From Candidatus Woesearchaeota archaeon (GTDB lineage: Archaea; Nanobdellota; Nanobdellia; Woesearchaeales; GCA-2686295), in assembly GCA_013202845.1 (NCBI GenBank), contig JABMPT010000012.1, positions 1 through 64,000 of the forward strand: a stretch of 64,000 nucleotides of DNA, written 5' to 3'. Both the position numbers and the translations under genes were made by a program. The notes beneath the pieces are model-generated. The model saw nothing but the letters and a program-made list of their open reading frames with translations, had not been told where the DNA came from and did no database searches. Each line of letters begins with the position of its first letter. Within the stretch, counting starts at the first letter, position 1. Positions 1 through 8,749 of the stretch are shown here, piece after piece.

Positions 1-361
1 AACCATCAAACTCTTTTAGAAGATTAAGTGTTTCTTCCTTGTCGATACTATTAAAGTTTACTTTGCTCAACTTGTTGAATATTAATTTTAATTCAACATA
101 GATTTTATCTAAAACTTCAAAGTAATCATCAACTATTGTTCTATCTTTCTTAGATTTTTTCAAGAACTCTTCTGATTGTTTCACTAAATGATTTTTTGGA
201 TAAAAGAATTCAAACCTGTCCTTTATATAAATGAAAAATGCAGGCGGACCAAACTTTCGGGTTACAGCAATCGCTGGAGTGTTACAATAAAAGCCAGTTA
301 TATCTCCTGCTTGTCTGTACCATTCAATCTCTCTGATTTTATTCTTTAGTTCTTCTTTCAT
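1..361 (-). CDS. Swivel-array protein, N-terminal part only (runs off the window)
   Basis: The reading frame starts at the ATG at 361-359 and stays open to the window edge, giving about 120 residues. The start overlaps the stop of the upstream neighbour as ATGA, like nearly all genes of this array. The visible part resembles the N-terminal third of the other members: a Trp-containing first helix, an aromatic patch (KFGPPAFFIYIKDRFEFF), then a charged helical stretch. The swivelling phosphohistidine domain expected at the C terminus lies outside the window, so family membership rests on position, coupling and the N-terminal pattern. It shows that the array continues to the left of base 1. Confidence 0.7.
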   Translation of the reverse strand, partial: MKEELKNKIREIEWYRQAGDITGFYCNTPAIAVTRKFGPPAFFIYIKDRFEFFYPKNHLVKQSEEFLKKSKKDRTIVDDYFEVLDKIYVELKLIFNKLSKVNFNSIDKEETLNLLKEFDG

Positions 362-1737
362 GATATCCGCCTCACAGTGCCGTGGTGTGCTTTAACTTCC
401 ACAAGGTCATTGTCTTTCAGAACTTTTGTCGCAATCTTTGTTCCTATGATGCAGGGTTTGTTCAGTTCTCTTGCTATGACTGCAGCGTGGCATGTTAATC
501 CCCCTTCATCCGTTACAATTGCTGCTGCTTTCTTCATTGCAGGAACGTATTCAGGCCTGGTCATCGGGGCAACCAAGATATCACCCTCCTCAACTTTTCC
601 AAGTTGGGAAATATTCCTGCATACCTTGACTCTGCCTACAGCAGTTCCAAGTGAGGTTGGCATGCCGTTGATTATTTCTACATTCTCATTTTCTTTTTCA
701 GGAACATATTCATGGGTTATGTGAATCTTCCCCTTAATATTCACCAAGGTGAATTCCTTCATTCTTTTCCGTAATTCTTTCTTGAAGGATAGGTTCAGGT
801 GCTCCTTGTTTAGTTCTTGAGGCAACAAATAATAGAATTCACTCTTTGTTAGAGGAGATCTTTTAATCAGTTCATCTCCAACTCTGCAGAAGTAATCAAC
901 TGCAATCATGGAATTCTTCTTTCTCTCATCCTGCAGATAAGCAAATTCTTCAGTTACCCTGATAAGCCTTTTCAATTCTTTAGAAAGTTTTAACTCTTTG
1001 ATTATTTTTTCTTTCTTCTCTTTTAGTTGTTTGTAATTTATTCTCTTAAAACTCTTGGCTTCTTTGCTCTCTTCAATAATAATCTCTTCTGTTAGTTCTC
1101 TTTTTCCAGAATAATTATTCTTTATCCAGTAGAATTTCTTTTGTATTTCTGAAATGTATTTTTTATTGTGAGTCTTGAAATATTTGTTGAGTAACTCATC
1201 GTATTCTATGATGAATGGTCTCTTAACAGGCGAAATCAAAAGTGAGAATGTTTCATTAAACTCTTTTGTGTCACCAATCTCTTTTTTTAGCTTTTCTTTT
1301 AGAATATCATCGGCTACAATTGAGAATGATTCTATTATATGAGCTATTCCCAAACTCTGTCTGATGCAAGTGTTTGCTTTCTGTGCTATATCAACTAGTT
1401 CATCGTAAGAAACTTTCTTCAAATCAGTTTTGTCTATTACTTTATGGATTCTGGCAGCTTCATTAAATTCTTTGAAGTAAGTCTTGACAAGCCAAGGAAG
1501 ATACTTCTTGTCTTCAAGTTTTTTCAGAAGTATTTTTGCCAATCTCTCCAAGTCATTATTCCAATAATTGCCTTCGCTGAACTTTCCTTTGTACGCGCAG
1601 TAAAATTTTGTATAAGAGAAACCCAATGTTTTATGCAAGCTAAAAAGACTGCTTGTTGCTGATTCAAAAACTAAAGGAACTGCATTAATTCCCTGTCCTG
1701 TCCATTTGTTTTCTTTGATTTCTTTTTTTATGTTCAT
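358..1737 (-). CDS. Phosphohistidine swivel-domain protein without ATP-grasp (array member)
   Basis: 459 aa. From N to C: an aromatic N-terminal region (KTLGFSYTKFYCAYKGKF near residue 37), a helical middle with the family landmark WIKNNYSG near 205, a helical LQDERKK block near 268, a short linker, and the PEP-utiliser mobile domain from about 360. That domain carries MTRPEYVPAMKKAAAIV and GGLTCHAAVIAREL; the His near 417 is the residue phosphorylated in PEP synthase/PPDK-type enzymes. It lacks both the ATP-grasp domain and the PEP/pyruvate-binding barrel of those enzymes. ATGA overlaps join it to both neighbours. The substrate is unknown. Confidence 0.92.
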   Translation of the reverse strand: MNIKKEIKENKWTGQGINAVPLVFESATSSLFSLHKTLGFSYTKFYCAYKGKFSEGNYWNNDLERLAKILLKKLEDKKYLPWLVKTYFKEFNEAARIHKVIDKTDLKKVSYDELVDIAQKANTCIRQSLGIAHIIESFSIVADDILKEKLKKEIGDTKEFNETFSLLISPVKRPFIIEYDELLNKYFKTHNKKYISEIQKKFYWIKNNYSGKRELTEEIIIEESKEAKSFKRINYKQLKEKKEKIIKELKLSKELKRLIRVTEEFAYLQDERKKNSMIAVDYFCRVGDELIKRSPLTKSEFYYLLPQELNKEHLNLSFKKELRKRMKEFTLVNIKGKIHITHEYVPEKENENVEIINGMPTSLGTAVGRVKVCRNISQLGKVEEGDILVAPMTRPEYVPAMKKAAAIVTDEGGLTCHAAVIARELNKPCIIGTKIATKVLKDNDLVEVKAHHGTVRRIS

Positions 1738-3149
1738 TTTACTATTCTCACAACTCCATGATTAGCATTTACTTCTACTAATTCATTGTCATTCAAGACT
1801 TTTGTAGCGTTTTGAGTGCCTATAACGCATGGAATGCCTAACTCTCTGCTAACTATTGCTGCGTGGCATGTTATTCCTCCCTCGTCTGTGATTACTGCTG
1901 CTGCTTTTTTCATAGCTGGCACAAATTCGGGTCTTGTCATGCTTGTAACTAACACATTTCCTTCTTTGAAATTTGCAATGTCATCCAAGTCTCTACATAT
2001 CTGTACTTTTGCAATGACTTTTCCAAGCGATGCACACATACCGTTGATGGTTTTTGATTCTTTCTTTTCTTTAGATTTCATTAATTCATTAAGTTGATGT
2101 GCTTCTTCTCCTACAGCAATCTGAATTTCGTCCTCTGAATTCCTGTATAAAACGCTAAATTTTCTTCTTTTTTCAAGCAATGATTCATAATCTTTTGTCA
2201 GTCCTTTCTCTACTTCTTCATGCGAAGCCCATTTGAAGAGTTCATACTTTACTCCTGCTCTCTTAGCTGCTTCTTTGATGATTATGTCGAACTCTTCAAC
2301 TCCTTTCAGGATTAGTTCTTTTCTCTTGTCCTGCCAATTAGTTAGGTATACGAGTCTTTTGCAGAGTGTGATTATTTTTAGCGGAAGTTTGTATTTTTCT
2401 ATAATATCTTTCTTTTCTTGTTCAATATCTTCTTCCTTGTGTTTTTTCTTCTTTAATGATTTTATCTCTTCTTCTACTTCTTCCATTGTCAATGGATATC
2501 TCCCTGAATAATTGTTTTTTATCCAACTGAATTTTTCCAAATGCTTTTGCAGTTCTGTCTCTCTTTCCTTTTTGTTTTTTGTCTTTGAGATTCTTATCAA
2601 GTCTTCTTGCTGTCTGCCTGCAAAGCTTTTCTCAGAGGATGTTGTCAAAACATTTATCGCTCTATTTAGTTCCTTGATGTTTTTGATATGTTTTGCTAGA
2701 TCAACTCTTAACTCATGGTCATGCATTATTGCAAATGGTTCTATCATATGTCCTTCGCCAACACCTTCAGTTAACAAGTCCTTTGTTAGTTTGAACATTT
2801 TCATTAGTTCTTTGTCTGTGTATTCTGAAGCTTCTTTTTTCTTATCTTGGATTTCTTTGTGTAGCTTTTTGAACCTTTCTTCATGTAGTTTCCTAACTTT
2901 TAAGAAATAATCTTTGTCTTTTTCGAGTTTTTTTTTTATTATATGTTTCATCCTATGAAGGTCTTTCCTTGAATAATTCATCTCGAATGTATCATTCTCT
3001 CCCTTGTATAGGATGTGTGTGTATCCAAAACCAAGTGTTTTCTTCATGTAAAAGCCTGATTCTCCGGCTGCATCCACTATTAGATATACACCTGGTGCTT
3101 GCTGCTTGTAGAAAACATCTTTTTCAACTATTTTCTTCAGATCTTTCAT
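1734..3149 (-). CDS. Phosphohistidine swivel-domain protein without ATP-grasp (array member)
   Basis: 471 aa. KTLGFGYTHILYKG near 37 and FSWIKNNYSGRYPLT near 205 match the family landmarks closely. The mobile domain has GNVLVTSMTRPEFVPAMKK and [18 protein letters not shown], with the presumed phospho-His near 429. A central GEGHMIEPFAIMHDHEL segment resembles the same place in the first complete member (ahead of its own stop at 358), so these two neighbours are probably recent duplicates. A good ribosome site (GAGGTGA) sits just upstream of the ATG at 3149, and a 52-base spacer replaces the usual ATGA contact with the upstream full-length gene. Confidence 0.92.
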   Translation of the reverse strand: MKDLKKIVEKDVFYKQQAPGVYLIVDAAGESGFYMKKTLGFGYTHILYKGENDTFEMNYSRKDLHRMKHIIKKKLEKDKDYFLKVRKLHEERFKKLHKEIQDKKKEASEYTDKELMKMFKLTKDLLTEGVGEGHMIEPFAIMHDHELRVDLAKHIKNIKELNRAINVLTTSSEKSFAGRQQEDLIRISKTKNKKERETELQKHLEKFSWIKNNYSGRYPLTMEEVEEEIKSLKKKKHKEEDIEQEKKDIIEKYKLPLKIITLCKRLVYLTNWQDKRKELILKGVEEFDIIIKEAAKRAGVKYELFKWASHEEVEKGLTKDYESLLEKRRKFSVLYRNSEDEIQIAVGEEAHQLNELMKSKEKKESKTINGMCASLGKVIAKVQICRDLDDIANFKEGNVLVTSMTRPEFVPAMKKAAAVITDEGGITCHAAIVSRELGIPCVIGTQNATKVLNDNELVEVNANHGVVRIVK

Positions 3150-3205
3150 AAATTCACCTCTATGAATTTATGAGACTCAAAAATCTTTGATTTTTGTTGT
3201 TTCAT
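3146..3205 (-). other. 19-codon spacer ORF with ATGA overlaps at both ends
   Basis: The gap between two array genes holds a 19-codon ORF (MKQQKSKIFESHKFIEVNL). Its ATG overlaps the TGA of the upstream gene, and its TGA overlaps the ATG of the downstream gene. The ribosome site for the downstream gene (GAGGTGA) lies inside it. The ending IEVNL resembles the VEVNANHG stretch near the C terminus of swivel domains, so it may be the scar of a deleted member. It could equally be a leader that keeps ribosomes moving between the genes. I do not claim that a functional peptide is made. Confidence 0.3.
3178..3196. repeat. Perfect inverted repeat CAAAAATC-TTT-GATTTTTG
   Basis: An 8-bp perfect stem with a 3-base loop lies in the spacer upstream of the array gene at 1734-3149. 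Near-identical hairpins occur at 38932-38954, 38956-38985 and 50123-50141, so this may belong to a small family of intergenic palindromes. Its role is unknown. Confidence 0.6.
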
Positions 3206-4665
3206 CTTATTTTTCTCACTATTCCCTTATTAGCGTCAACTTCAACTAAATCATTGTCTTTAAGCAATTTAGTCGCATTCTTGGTTCCTGTAATGCATGG
3301 AGTCTTAAGTTCTCTTGCAACAATAGCTGCGTGGCAGGTTATGCCTCCTTCATCTGTAACAATAGCTGCAGCTCTCTTCACTGCAACCATGTAATCAGGA
3401 GAAGTCATTACAGTAACTAATATGTCGCCATGCTTAATCTTGTTACATTCCTTTGCATTGATAATTAGTTTAACTTTTCCACTTACTTTTCCTGGTTGAG
3501 CAACCCTGCCTTTGATCTCTTCAACTTTTTCTTCTTTCTTCTCATAGTCTGCTAAGAATTCATCAATAATTTTTTTTGCTTCTGGTCCTTGTTTTAAATC
3601 TATCTTTCCATCTGCTCTATTAACCATATAATAATTCTCTTCTCTTTCTTTTAGTTTTTCAACCTCAGGTTCTTGTTTTTTAACCAGGTAATTCTCTATC
3701 TCTTCAACAAACGCATGTCTAACTAAATCTATACCTAATTTGAGTCTTCTGCTAACCTCTTGAAAAACTCTCTGAGAATATAAATGCAACTTTGTAAAGA
3801 ATTCTTTTTTAGCATCAATCAAGAAATAGCTATGTCTTACAACTGCGAACAACTTCTGATGTAGTTCATCAACATCATATTTCTTGATGATCACTTTTTG
3901 TTCTTTTTTTGTTTGTTCTGTGTAATTTTTAAGCTTATTATATTTCTCTTCTATCTCTTTAAGAGTATTTCTCAATGTTTTATGTAACTCGAAAAAGAAG
4001 TGTTCTTCATTATATAGATTTGCTCCATAATCATAAGGAATCCAGTTGAACTTCTCTGTATGAACCTTTATTTTTTGTTTTATTCTATTAGTAACTCCTG
4101 TTTTATTTGCTTCTATTGCAATCTCTAGCATCTCCTGTTCTTCAATCTGAAAGAATGATTTCTCAGTAGGAGCAATCATTATGTAGAATTCTTCTTCAGA
4201 ACTTCCCTTTTTTAGCAAGTATTTCTTCAAATCTTCAGCAAAATCTTTTGAGATAAAAGTGATTGGTTCACCAAAATGATAAACTTCAAAATAAGTCTTT
4301 AAAATATTTTTGTAATAATTGAAGAGCTCTTCATCAGATAATTTTGAAAAATCTCCTTTTTCTAAGAACTTTAGGTATTCTTGCTTTTCTTTTACCTTTT
4401 TCTCAAAAATCTCTCTGACTTTAACAATGTGATCCGGATCCTTGGTTAACTCTTCTTCAACTTCTTTAATAACTTCATTAAGTCTTGTAGTATTGTCAGC
4501 GCAGAAAAAATAACCATAGCCTTTCCTACCTAACCAAACAGAATTTCCTAATGAATGGCCCTTATAGACAAATTCTGTTGGGTAATGACTCATACCTAAA
4601 CCATTACCAATCATCCAAAAAATTGAGTTTACATTAGCTTTAAACTGCACATATTTAAGTTTCAT
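3202..4665 (-). CDS. Phosphohistidine swivel-domain protein without ATP-grasp (array member)
   Basis: 487 aa from the ATG at 4665-4663. The frame is open further upstream, but those codons fall inside the preceding gene's swivel domain; the ATGA overlap and the MKLKYVQF N terminus fix the start. The middle landmark is divergent (FNWIPYDYGANLY), and the helical block reads SYFLIDAKKEFF. The mobile domain has MTSPDYMVAVKRAAAIV and [18 protein letters not shown] (His near 445). GNSVWLGRKGYGYFF near residue 40 takes the place of the usual GFxY patch, suggesting a different recognition surface. Confidence 0.9.
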   Translation of the reverse strand: MKLKYVQFKANVNSIFWMIGNGLGMSHYPTEFVYKGHSLGNSVWLGRKGYGYFFCADNTTRLNEVIKEVEEELTKDPDHIVKVREIFEKKVKEKQEYLKFLEKGDFSKLSDEELFNYYKNILKTYFEVYHFGEPITFISKDFAEDLKKYLLKKGSSEEEFYIMIAPTEKSFFQIEEQEMLEIAIEANKTGVTNRIKQKIKVHTEKFNWIPYDYGANLYNEEHFFFELHKTLRNTLKEIEEKYNKLKNYTEQTKKEQKVIIKKYDVDELHQKLFAVVRHSYFLIDAKKEFFTKLHLYSQRVFQEVSRRLKLGIDLVRHAFVEEIENYLVKKQEPEVEKLKEREENYYMVNRADGKIDLKQGPEAKKIIDEFLADYEKKEEKVEEIKGRVAQPGKVSGKVKLIINAKECNKIKHGDILVTVMTSPDYMVAVKRAAAIVTDEGGITCHAAIVARELKTPCITGTKNATKLLKDNDLVEVDANKGIVRKIR

Positions 4666-6110
4666 TTTATCTTTCTCACCGTTCCGTGATTTGCTCTGAC
4701 TTCTACAATGTCTCCATCTTCGAAAATCTTTGTCGCTACTTTTGTACCTATAACACATGGAATTCCAAGTTCTCTGCTAACAATCGCTGCATGACAAGTA
4801 ATACCTCCTTCATCAGTAACTATTGCTCCTGCTTTCTTCATCGCAGGAATAAAGTTTGGAGTTGTCATGGTACTAACTAATACTTCTCCAGGTAGCATCT
4901 TATCAATATCTTTTGCGGTTATAATCTTCCTAACGTTTCCGATGTATCTTCCTGTGCTAGCACACATTCCCATTAATTCATTGTTATTTTCAAGAACAAA
5001 TTCTCCGAGAATATCTTTTTCTTTCTTAATACATTCTTTTCCTCTGAAAATCTCTGAAGAAGTATTCTTTTCATTAAATATTACTATGCATCTTTCTTTC
5101 TGCATCTCTAATTTTCTAAGAGGAATTTCTTTTCCTGATAATATATCTCTTAATTGATCAGGAACACAGTATTCTAGTAAATGAAATTCTATATTTTTTC
5201 TCCTGGCAACCTCTCTACAGAAAGAGTTTAGTATGCTATTTGCTTGCATATCCAGAGCTTTTCTTTCATCTTGGAATAAGCAGAAATAATCTAGTAACCT
5301 TACTATTTTCTTTGTCTCTTCACTTGCATTAATTTCTTTGAAAATTTCTTCTTTCTCTCGCTTTATACTTTCAAGTCTTTTCTCATTATCTTCCACTAGT
5401 TTGTCAACATCTGCATTGTCTTTTAATTGCTTTTTTGCTTTCTCTATAAAGAATTCTTCATCAAGGACTTTTGTTCCTCCAAAACTGTTTTGAATCCAAT
5501 AGTACTTCTTTGCGTGATTCTTTACTTTTTTCTTAAATCCAGAGTCTTTGAATCCTTTCTTGCCTGCCAGTTTTACCAGTTCGAAGAATTCTTCTTCTTC
5601 GTTATTAGCAGCTGATTTCTTTGTTGGCGTAACCAGAATATTGAAGTACATCCTGAATTGTTTTTTTGTTAGTCTTTCTTTGAGAATATCTTCGCCTCCA
5701 TAAGATACCATCTCTGCAACCTGACCGATTCCCCACCAGTCAAGATAGTTTTTGTCAAACTCATTGTAGATATCTAAGAGTTGTTCATCGCTTAAGGTTT
5801 TTAGGTTTAATGAGTTTATTTTTTCAAGCTCTTTTTTTATTTCTGAATACTTTGTTTTCCATTCTTGGATAAATCTTTCATATTTTCTCTTGTCAAGAAA
5901 CATTGGGATTATCTTTTTACCATTATTGATAAGCTCATCTAAATCACACATCCATCTAATCATACCATCTTTAAAAAAACCGTATAGTTGCTTATCATAA
6001 CACTCACCAAATCTTTTCTTAAGAGGAGCTGTAGCACTTAGCGCAGCAGTATAGATTATATGGATTGCTGAAGGTCTTTCCCAGATCCACCAATTGATTT
6101 TTTTTGTCAT
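4662..6110 (-). CDS. Phosphohistidine swivel-domain protein without ATP-grasp (array member)
   Basis: 482 aa, with ATGA overlaps at both ends. Landmarks are a Trp-rich start (INWWIWERPSAIHIIY), YYWIQNSFGGTKVLDEE near 208, CLFQDERKALDMQ near 280, and a mobile domain with MTTPNFIPAMKKAGAIV and [18 protein letters not shown] (His near 440). The block LVTPTKKSAANNEEEEFFEL near 160 has counterparts in most members ([19 protein letters not shown] in the 7117-8559 protein), a second family signature upstream of the W-I-x-N-x-[YF]-G motif. Confidence 0.92.
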   Translation of the reverse strand: MTKKINWWIWERPSAIHIIYTAALSATAPLKKRFGECYDKQLYGFFKDGMIRWMCDLDELINNGKKIIPMFLDKRKYERFIQEWKTKYSEIKKELEKINSLNLKTLSDEQLLDIYNEFDKNYLDWWGIGQVAEMVSYGGEDILKERLTKKQFRMYFNILVTPTKKSAANNEEEEFFELVKLAGKKGFKDSGFKKKVKNHAKKYYWIQNSFGGTKVLDEEFFIEKAKKQLKDNADVDKLVEDNEKRLESIKREKEEIFKEINASEETKKIVRLLDYFCLFQDERKALDMQANSILNSFCREVARRKNIEFHLLEYCVPDQLRDILSGKEIPLRKLEMQKERCIVIFNEKNTSSEIFRGKECIKKEKDILGEFVLENNNELMGMCASTGRYIGNVRKIITAKDIDKMLPGEVLVSTMTTPNFIPAMKKAGAIVTDEGGITCHAAIVSRELGIPCVIGTKVATKIFEDGDIVEVRANHGTVRKIK

Positions 6111-7120
6111 ATTTTCCTCACGATTCCTTTATTCGCGTCTACTTCTACTAAGTCGCCGTCTTTGAATTTGTCTGTGGCATTCTTCATACCTACAATGCAC
6201 GGTTTTTTTAATTCACGAGCAATGATTGCCGCATGACATAATATTCCCCCTTCATCTGTTAGGAATGCAGATGCTTTCTCCATTATAGGAACATATTCTG
6301 GCGTAGTCATATGAGCAATTATTATATCTCCTTCTTCAACCTTAGAAAAATCATTATTCTTAACAACAATCTTCGCATGTCCTTTGACTTTTCCGGGAAC
6401 AATGCATTTCTTTTCATAGTCATCCAATATTTCAGAAACATATTTCGAGAAGTTCTTCTTTGCTTCTTCTTTTGTGAAGAACATTGTTTTACCTTCTATA
6501 ATGCAATTGAGATATTCTTCAGATCTTGCTTCTAATTCTTCTCTGCTTGGAAGTTTATTCCCTTCAATAAAAGCCAATATTTCTTCTGGTAAGCAAAAAT
6601 ACAATAATTCATTTTCAATATTTGTTTTCATTGAGTCAAAGAGGTTTTTCAAGTATTCTTCCTCAATTTCATGATATGGGTGTTCTTTCCTGACTTCTTC
6701 GAGTTCCTTGTTGAAACCAGAAAGCAATCTTTCATCAGGACGGTTCTGTAAGGCTAATCCGAGGTTATAGGCATAGAGGTGATAAACCCAATATTTTCTG
6801 TAAAAATCGCTGAATTCTTTGAAAGAATTTAACGGATTTTGAATTGCCAGGAATCTGTATTTCTCTTTAATCAAATCTTTAAACTCATTTAAGATCTTAA
6901 TAATGAATCCGCTATTCTTTGCATCTTCTCTTTGCTTTGTTTGGATCTTATTGATTTCTTCTTTATCTTTGCACACAAGCAGTATTCTGTTCTTATAGTA
7001 ATGAATTAGATTAGTAATTGGAATCCCAACTAATTTTCCGAAATAATCCCTTTGGCCTTCAAGAGCATAATGTGCAGTCATTAATGACATCTCCCTTGAA
7101 AATATTTTTTGCCAGATCAT
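6107..7120 (-). CDS. Short swivel-domain protein with reduced sensor region (array member)
   Basis: 337 aa, the shortest intact member, about 130 residues below the norm. The N-terminal region ([20 protein letters not shown]) and the C-terminal mobile domain ([37 protein letters not shown], His near 296) are present. The part that carries the WI-NNY-G motif and the TPTKKSF-like block is missing, and the helices before the linker are rearranged. Both ends keep ATGA overlaps and the frame is clean, so this looks like an internally deleted but maintained gene, not a pseudogene. Confidence 0.88.
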   Translation of the reverse strand: MIWQKIFSREMSLMTAHYALEGQRDYFGKLVGIPITNLIHYYKNRILLVCKDKEEINKIQTKQREDAKNSGFIIKILNEFKDLIKEKYRFLAIQNPLNSFKEFSDFYRKYWVYHLYAYNLGLALQNRPDERLLSGFNKELEEVRKEHPYHEIEEEYLKNLFDSMKTNIENELLYFCLPEEILAFIEGNKLPSREELEARSEEYLNCIIEGKTMFFTKEEAKKNFSKYVSEILDDYEKKCIVPGKVKGHAKIVVKNNDFSKVEEGDIIIAHMTTPEYVPIMEKASAFLTDEGGILCHAAIIARELKKPCIVGMKNATDKFKDGDLVEVDANKGIVRKI

Positions 7121-8559
7121 ATTTTCTTTACCACTCCTTTATTTGCATCTACCTCTACTAAGTCGTCGTCTTTAAAAATCTTTGTTGCTATTTTTGTTCC
7201 TATTACACATGGAATCCCTAATTCTCTGCTTACAATCGCTGCATGACATGTAATGCCACCTTCATCAGTAACTATCGCTTTTGCAATTTTCATCAGTGGA
7301 ATAAATTCAGGTCTTGTCATAGAAGAAATTAATATGTCCCCTTTATTGAAGACTTTTACTTTGGAAACATCAAGGACTATCCTTGCCACTCCTTTCACTT
7401 TTCCAGGTGATGCAATTGCTCCTTTGACTTCTGTGATATCCTCTTTTACTTGGTCTATGTTTTCTAATATATCAAACATTTCTTTTGCTTCTTCGCCGCC
7501 TAGGTTTTGATTGCAATCCCAATTAACCATCTTCACACAATAATCAAGTCGGTCTTTCATGTCACTAACTTTCTCTCCATCAAGAATTCGCTTCATTTCT
7601 TCAATAGTGGTATAGCACAGTTCTCTATAGTTGTAATCTGTTCTTCTTTCAATCTCTTTAATGAATGTCAGTAAATAATAGTCTCCCATGAGATTGTTCT
7701 TTTTTCTATCATCTTGCAATGTTGTTGCTAATCTTATTAGTTTTACTTGGGTAACTTCTTCATCTGAGAATTTATCTTTTATTCTTCTCTGTGCTTCTTT
7801 GAGCTCTAAAAGTTCATTCTCTAACTTCTCCAATTCTTTCTCAGGATTTTTAATATTATTAATATGATCCAGAAAATACTTTTCATCCAGTCTTATTACA
7901 TCCCTGTAATTATTCTTTAACCAATGGTATTTGTTTGCATGATCTTCCAATTCTTTGCTGATATCTTTTCCTTGTTTTTTCTTTATTGCTAGCTTGAACA
8001 AATCCTCTTCCTCTTTTTTTATAAAAGTCTTTGTTGTTGGTGTCGCCAAAATCAAGAAATCCTTCAATCCATCCTCACCATATTTTTTCAGTATTTTTGG
8101 AGTATAAACATTGTCAGTATAGTAAGAAATATTATTTGTTGTGAGAGTTACTTCCCATGCTTGAGAATATATTACGTTAAATTCTGAATAAATTTCTTTT
8201 AATTCCTGATTTGACAATTCTTTTAAGTTTAAAGATTCAATCTTTTGACAGATTTCTTTGTAGGCCTTATCATATCCTTTCCATTTTTCAATCATGCTTT
8301 CGTAGTAGTCAGGTTTTGCTTTCTCTTCTTTCAGGATTCTTTCTCCAAGTTCAATCATGAGGTCTTCTGAGAAAGTAATTATAATTTGATCATTATGCAT
8401 TCCTACAAAGATGTTCTTCCAAGAATAACCCTGATCTTTTAAACCCATAACAGTTGAAGTTCCTGGATGATGAATTGTGTGTAAAACTCCAGGCATTCTC
8501 TCTATTACGAATAATTTGTTGCTGCTGATATATTCCTTTAGTCTGTCTATTGGTTTCAT
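7117..8559 (-). CDS. Phosphohistidine swivel-domain protein without ATP-grasp (array member)
   Basis: 480 aa. It has [20 protein letters not shown] near 38, the TPTTKTF block, [17 protein letters not shown] near 212, [18 protein letters not shown] near 280, and a mobile domain with [17 protein letters not shown] and [18 protein letters not shown] (His near 439). The start overlaps the stop of a decayed fragment (8556-8705) as ATGA, so even the relic keeps the coupling. Coding looks normal throughout. Confidence 0.92.
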   Translation of the reverse strand: MKPIDRLKEYISSNKLFVIERMPGVLHTIHHPGTSTVMGLKDQGYSWKNIFVGMHNDQIIITFSEDLMIELGERILKEEKAKPDYYESMIEKWKGYDKAYKEICQKIESLNLKELSNQELKEIYSEFNVIYSQAWEVTLTTNNISYYTDNVYTPKILKKYGEDGLKDFLILATPTTKTFIKKEEEDLFKLAIKKKQGKDISKELEDHANKYHWLKNNYRDVIRLDEKYFLDHINNIKNPEKELEKLENELLELKEAQRRIKDKFSDEEVTQVKLIRLATTLQDDRKKNNLMGDYYLLTFIKEIERRTDYNYRELCYTTIEEMKRILDGEKVSDMKDRLDYCVKMVNWDCNQNLGGEEAKEMFDILENIDQVKEDITEVKGAIASPGKVKGVARIVLDVSKVKVFNKGDILISSMTRPEFIPLMKIAKAIVTDEGGITCHAAIVSRELGIPCVIGTKIATKIFKDDDLVEVDANKGVVKKI

Positions 8560-8705
8560 TTTATCCTTCTCACCACTCCTTTGTTAGCATCAACTTCAAC
8601 CATTTCATTATTCTTAATAATCTTAGTAACATCTTTTGTTCCCACAACACAAGGTATGTTCAACTCTCTACTGATAACTGAGACTATTTTTGCTACTATC
8701 CCCAT
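8556..8705 (-). pseudogene. Decayed C-terminal remnant of a swivel-array gene
   Basis: Between two intact members, the minus strand carries about 45 codons of swivel-domain C terminus: SVISRELNIPCVVGTKDV, then [18 protein letters not shown] and a TGA that overlaps the next gene's ATG. The upstream sequence that should read GGITCHAA has become MGIVAKIV, so the phospho-accepting His is gone, and everything N-terminal is missing. An ATG at 8705-8703 could open a 49-aa ORF, but no ribosome site is evident. It records an additional copy that was largely deleted. Confidence 0.8.
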
Positions 8706-8749
8706 ATTGTAAGTGTTTATAGACGCTCATTTAAAAAATTTACTTAGAA

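Noticed and set aside
377-724. Open plus-strand frame opposite a swivel domain, recurring in nearly every array gene (e.g. 1816-2097, 10212-10685, 25114-25422)
   Set aside because: These frames recur because the conserved swivel coding sequence happens to lack stops on the other strand. They have no ribosome sites, and their proteins are low-complexity Ser/Phe/Ile-rich reads of the complement.
4666-4758. Longer N terminus (MCYRYKSSDKDF...) for the array gene ending at 3202
   Set aside because: The extra codons lie within the upstream gene's swivel domain in another frame, and the ATGA overlap gives a start matching the other members.
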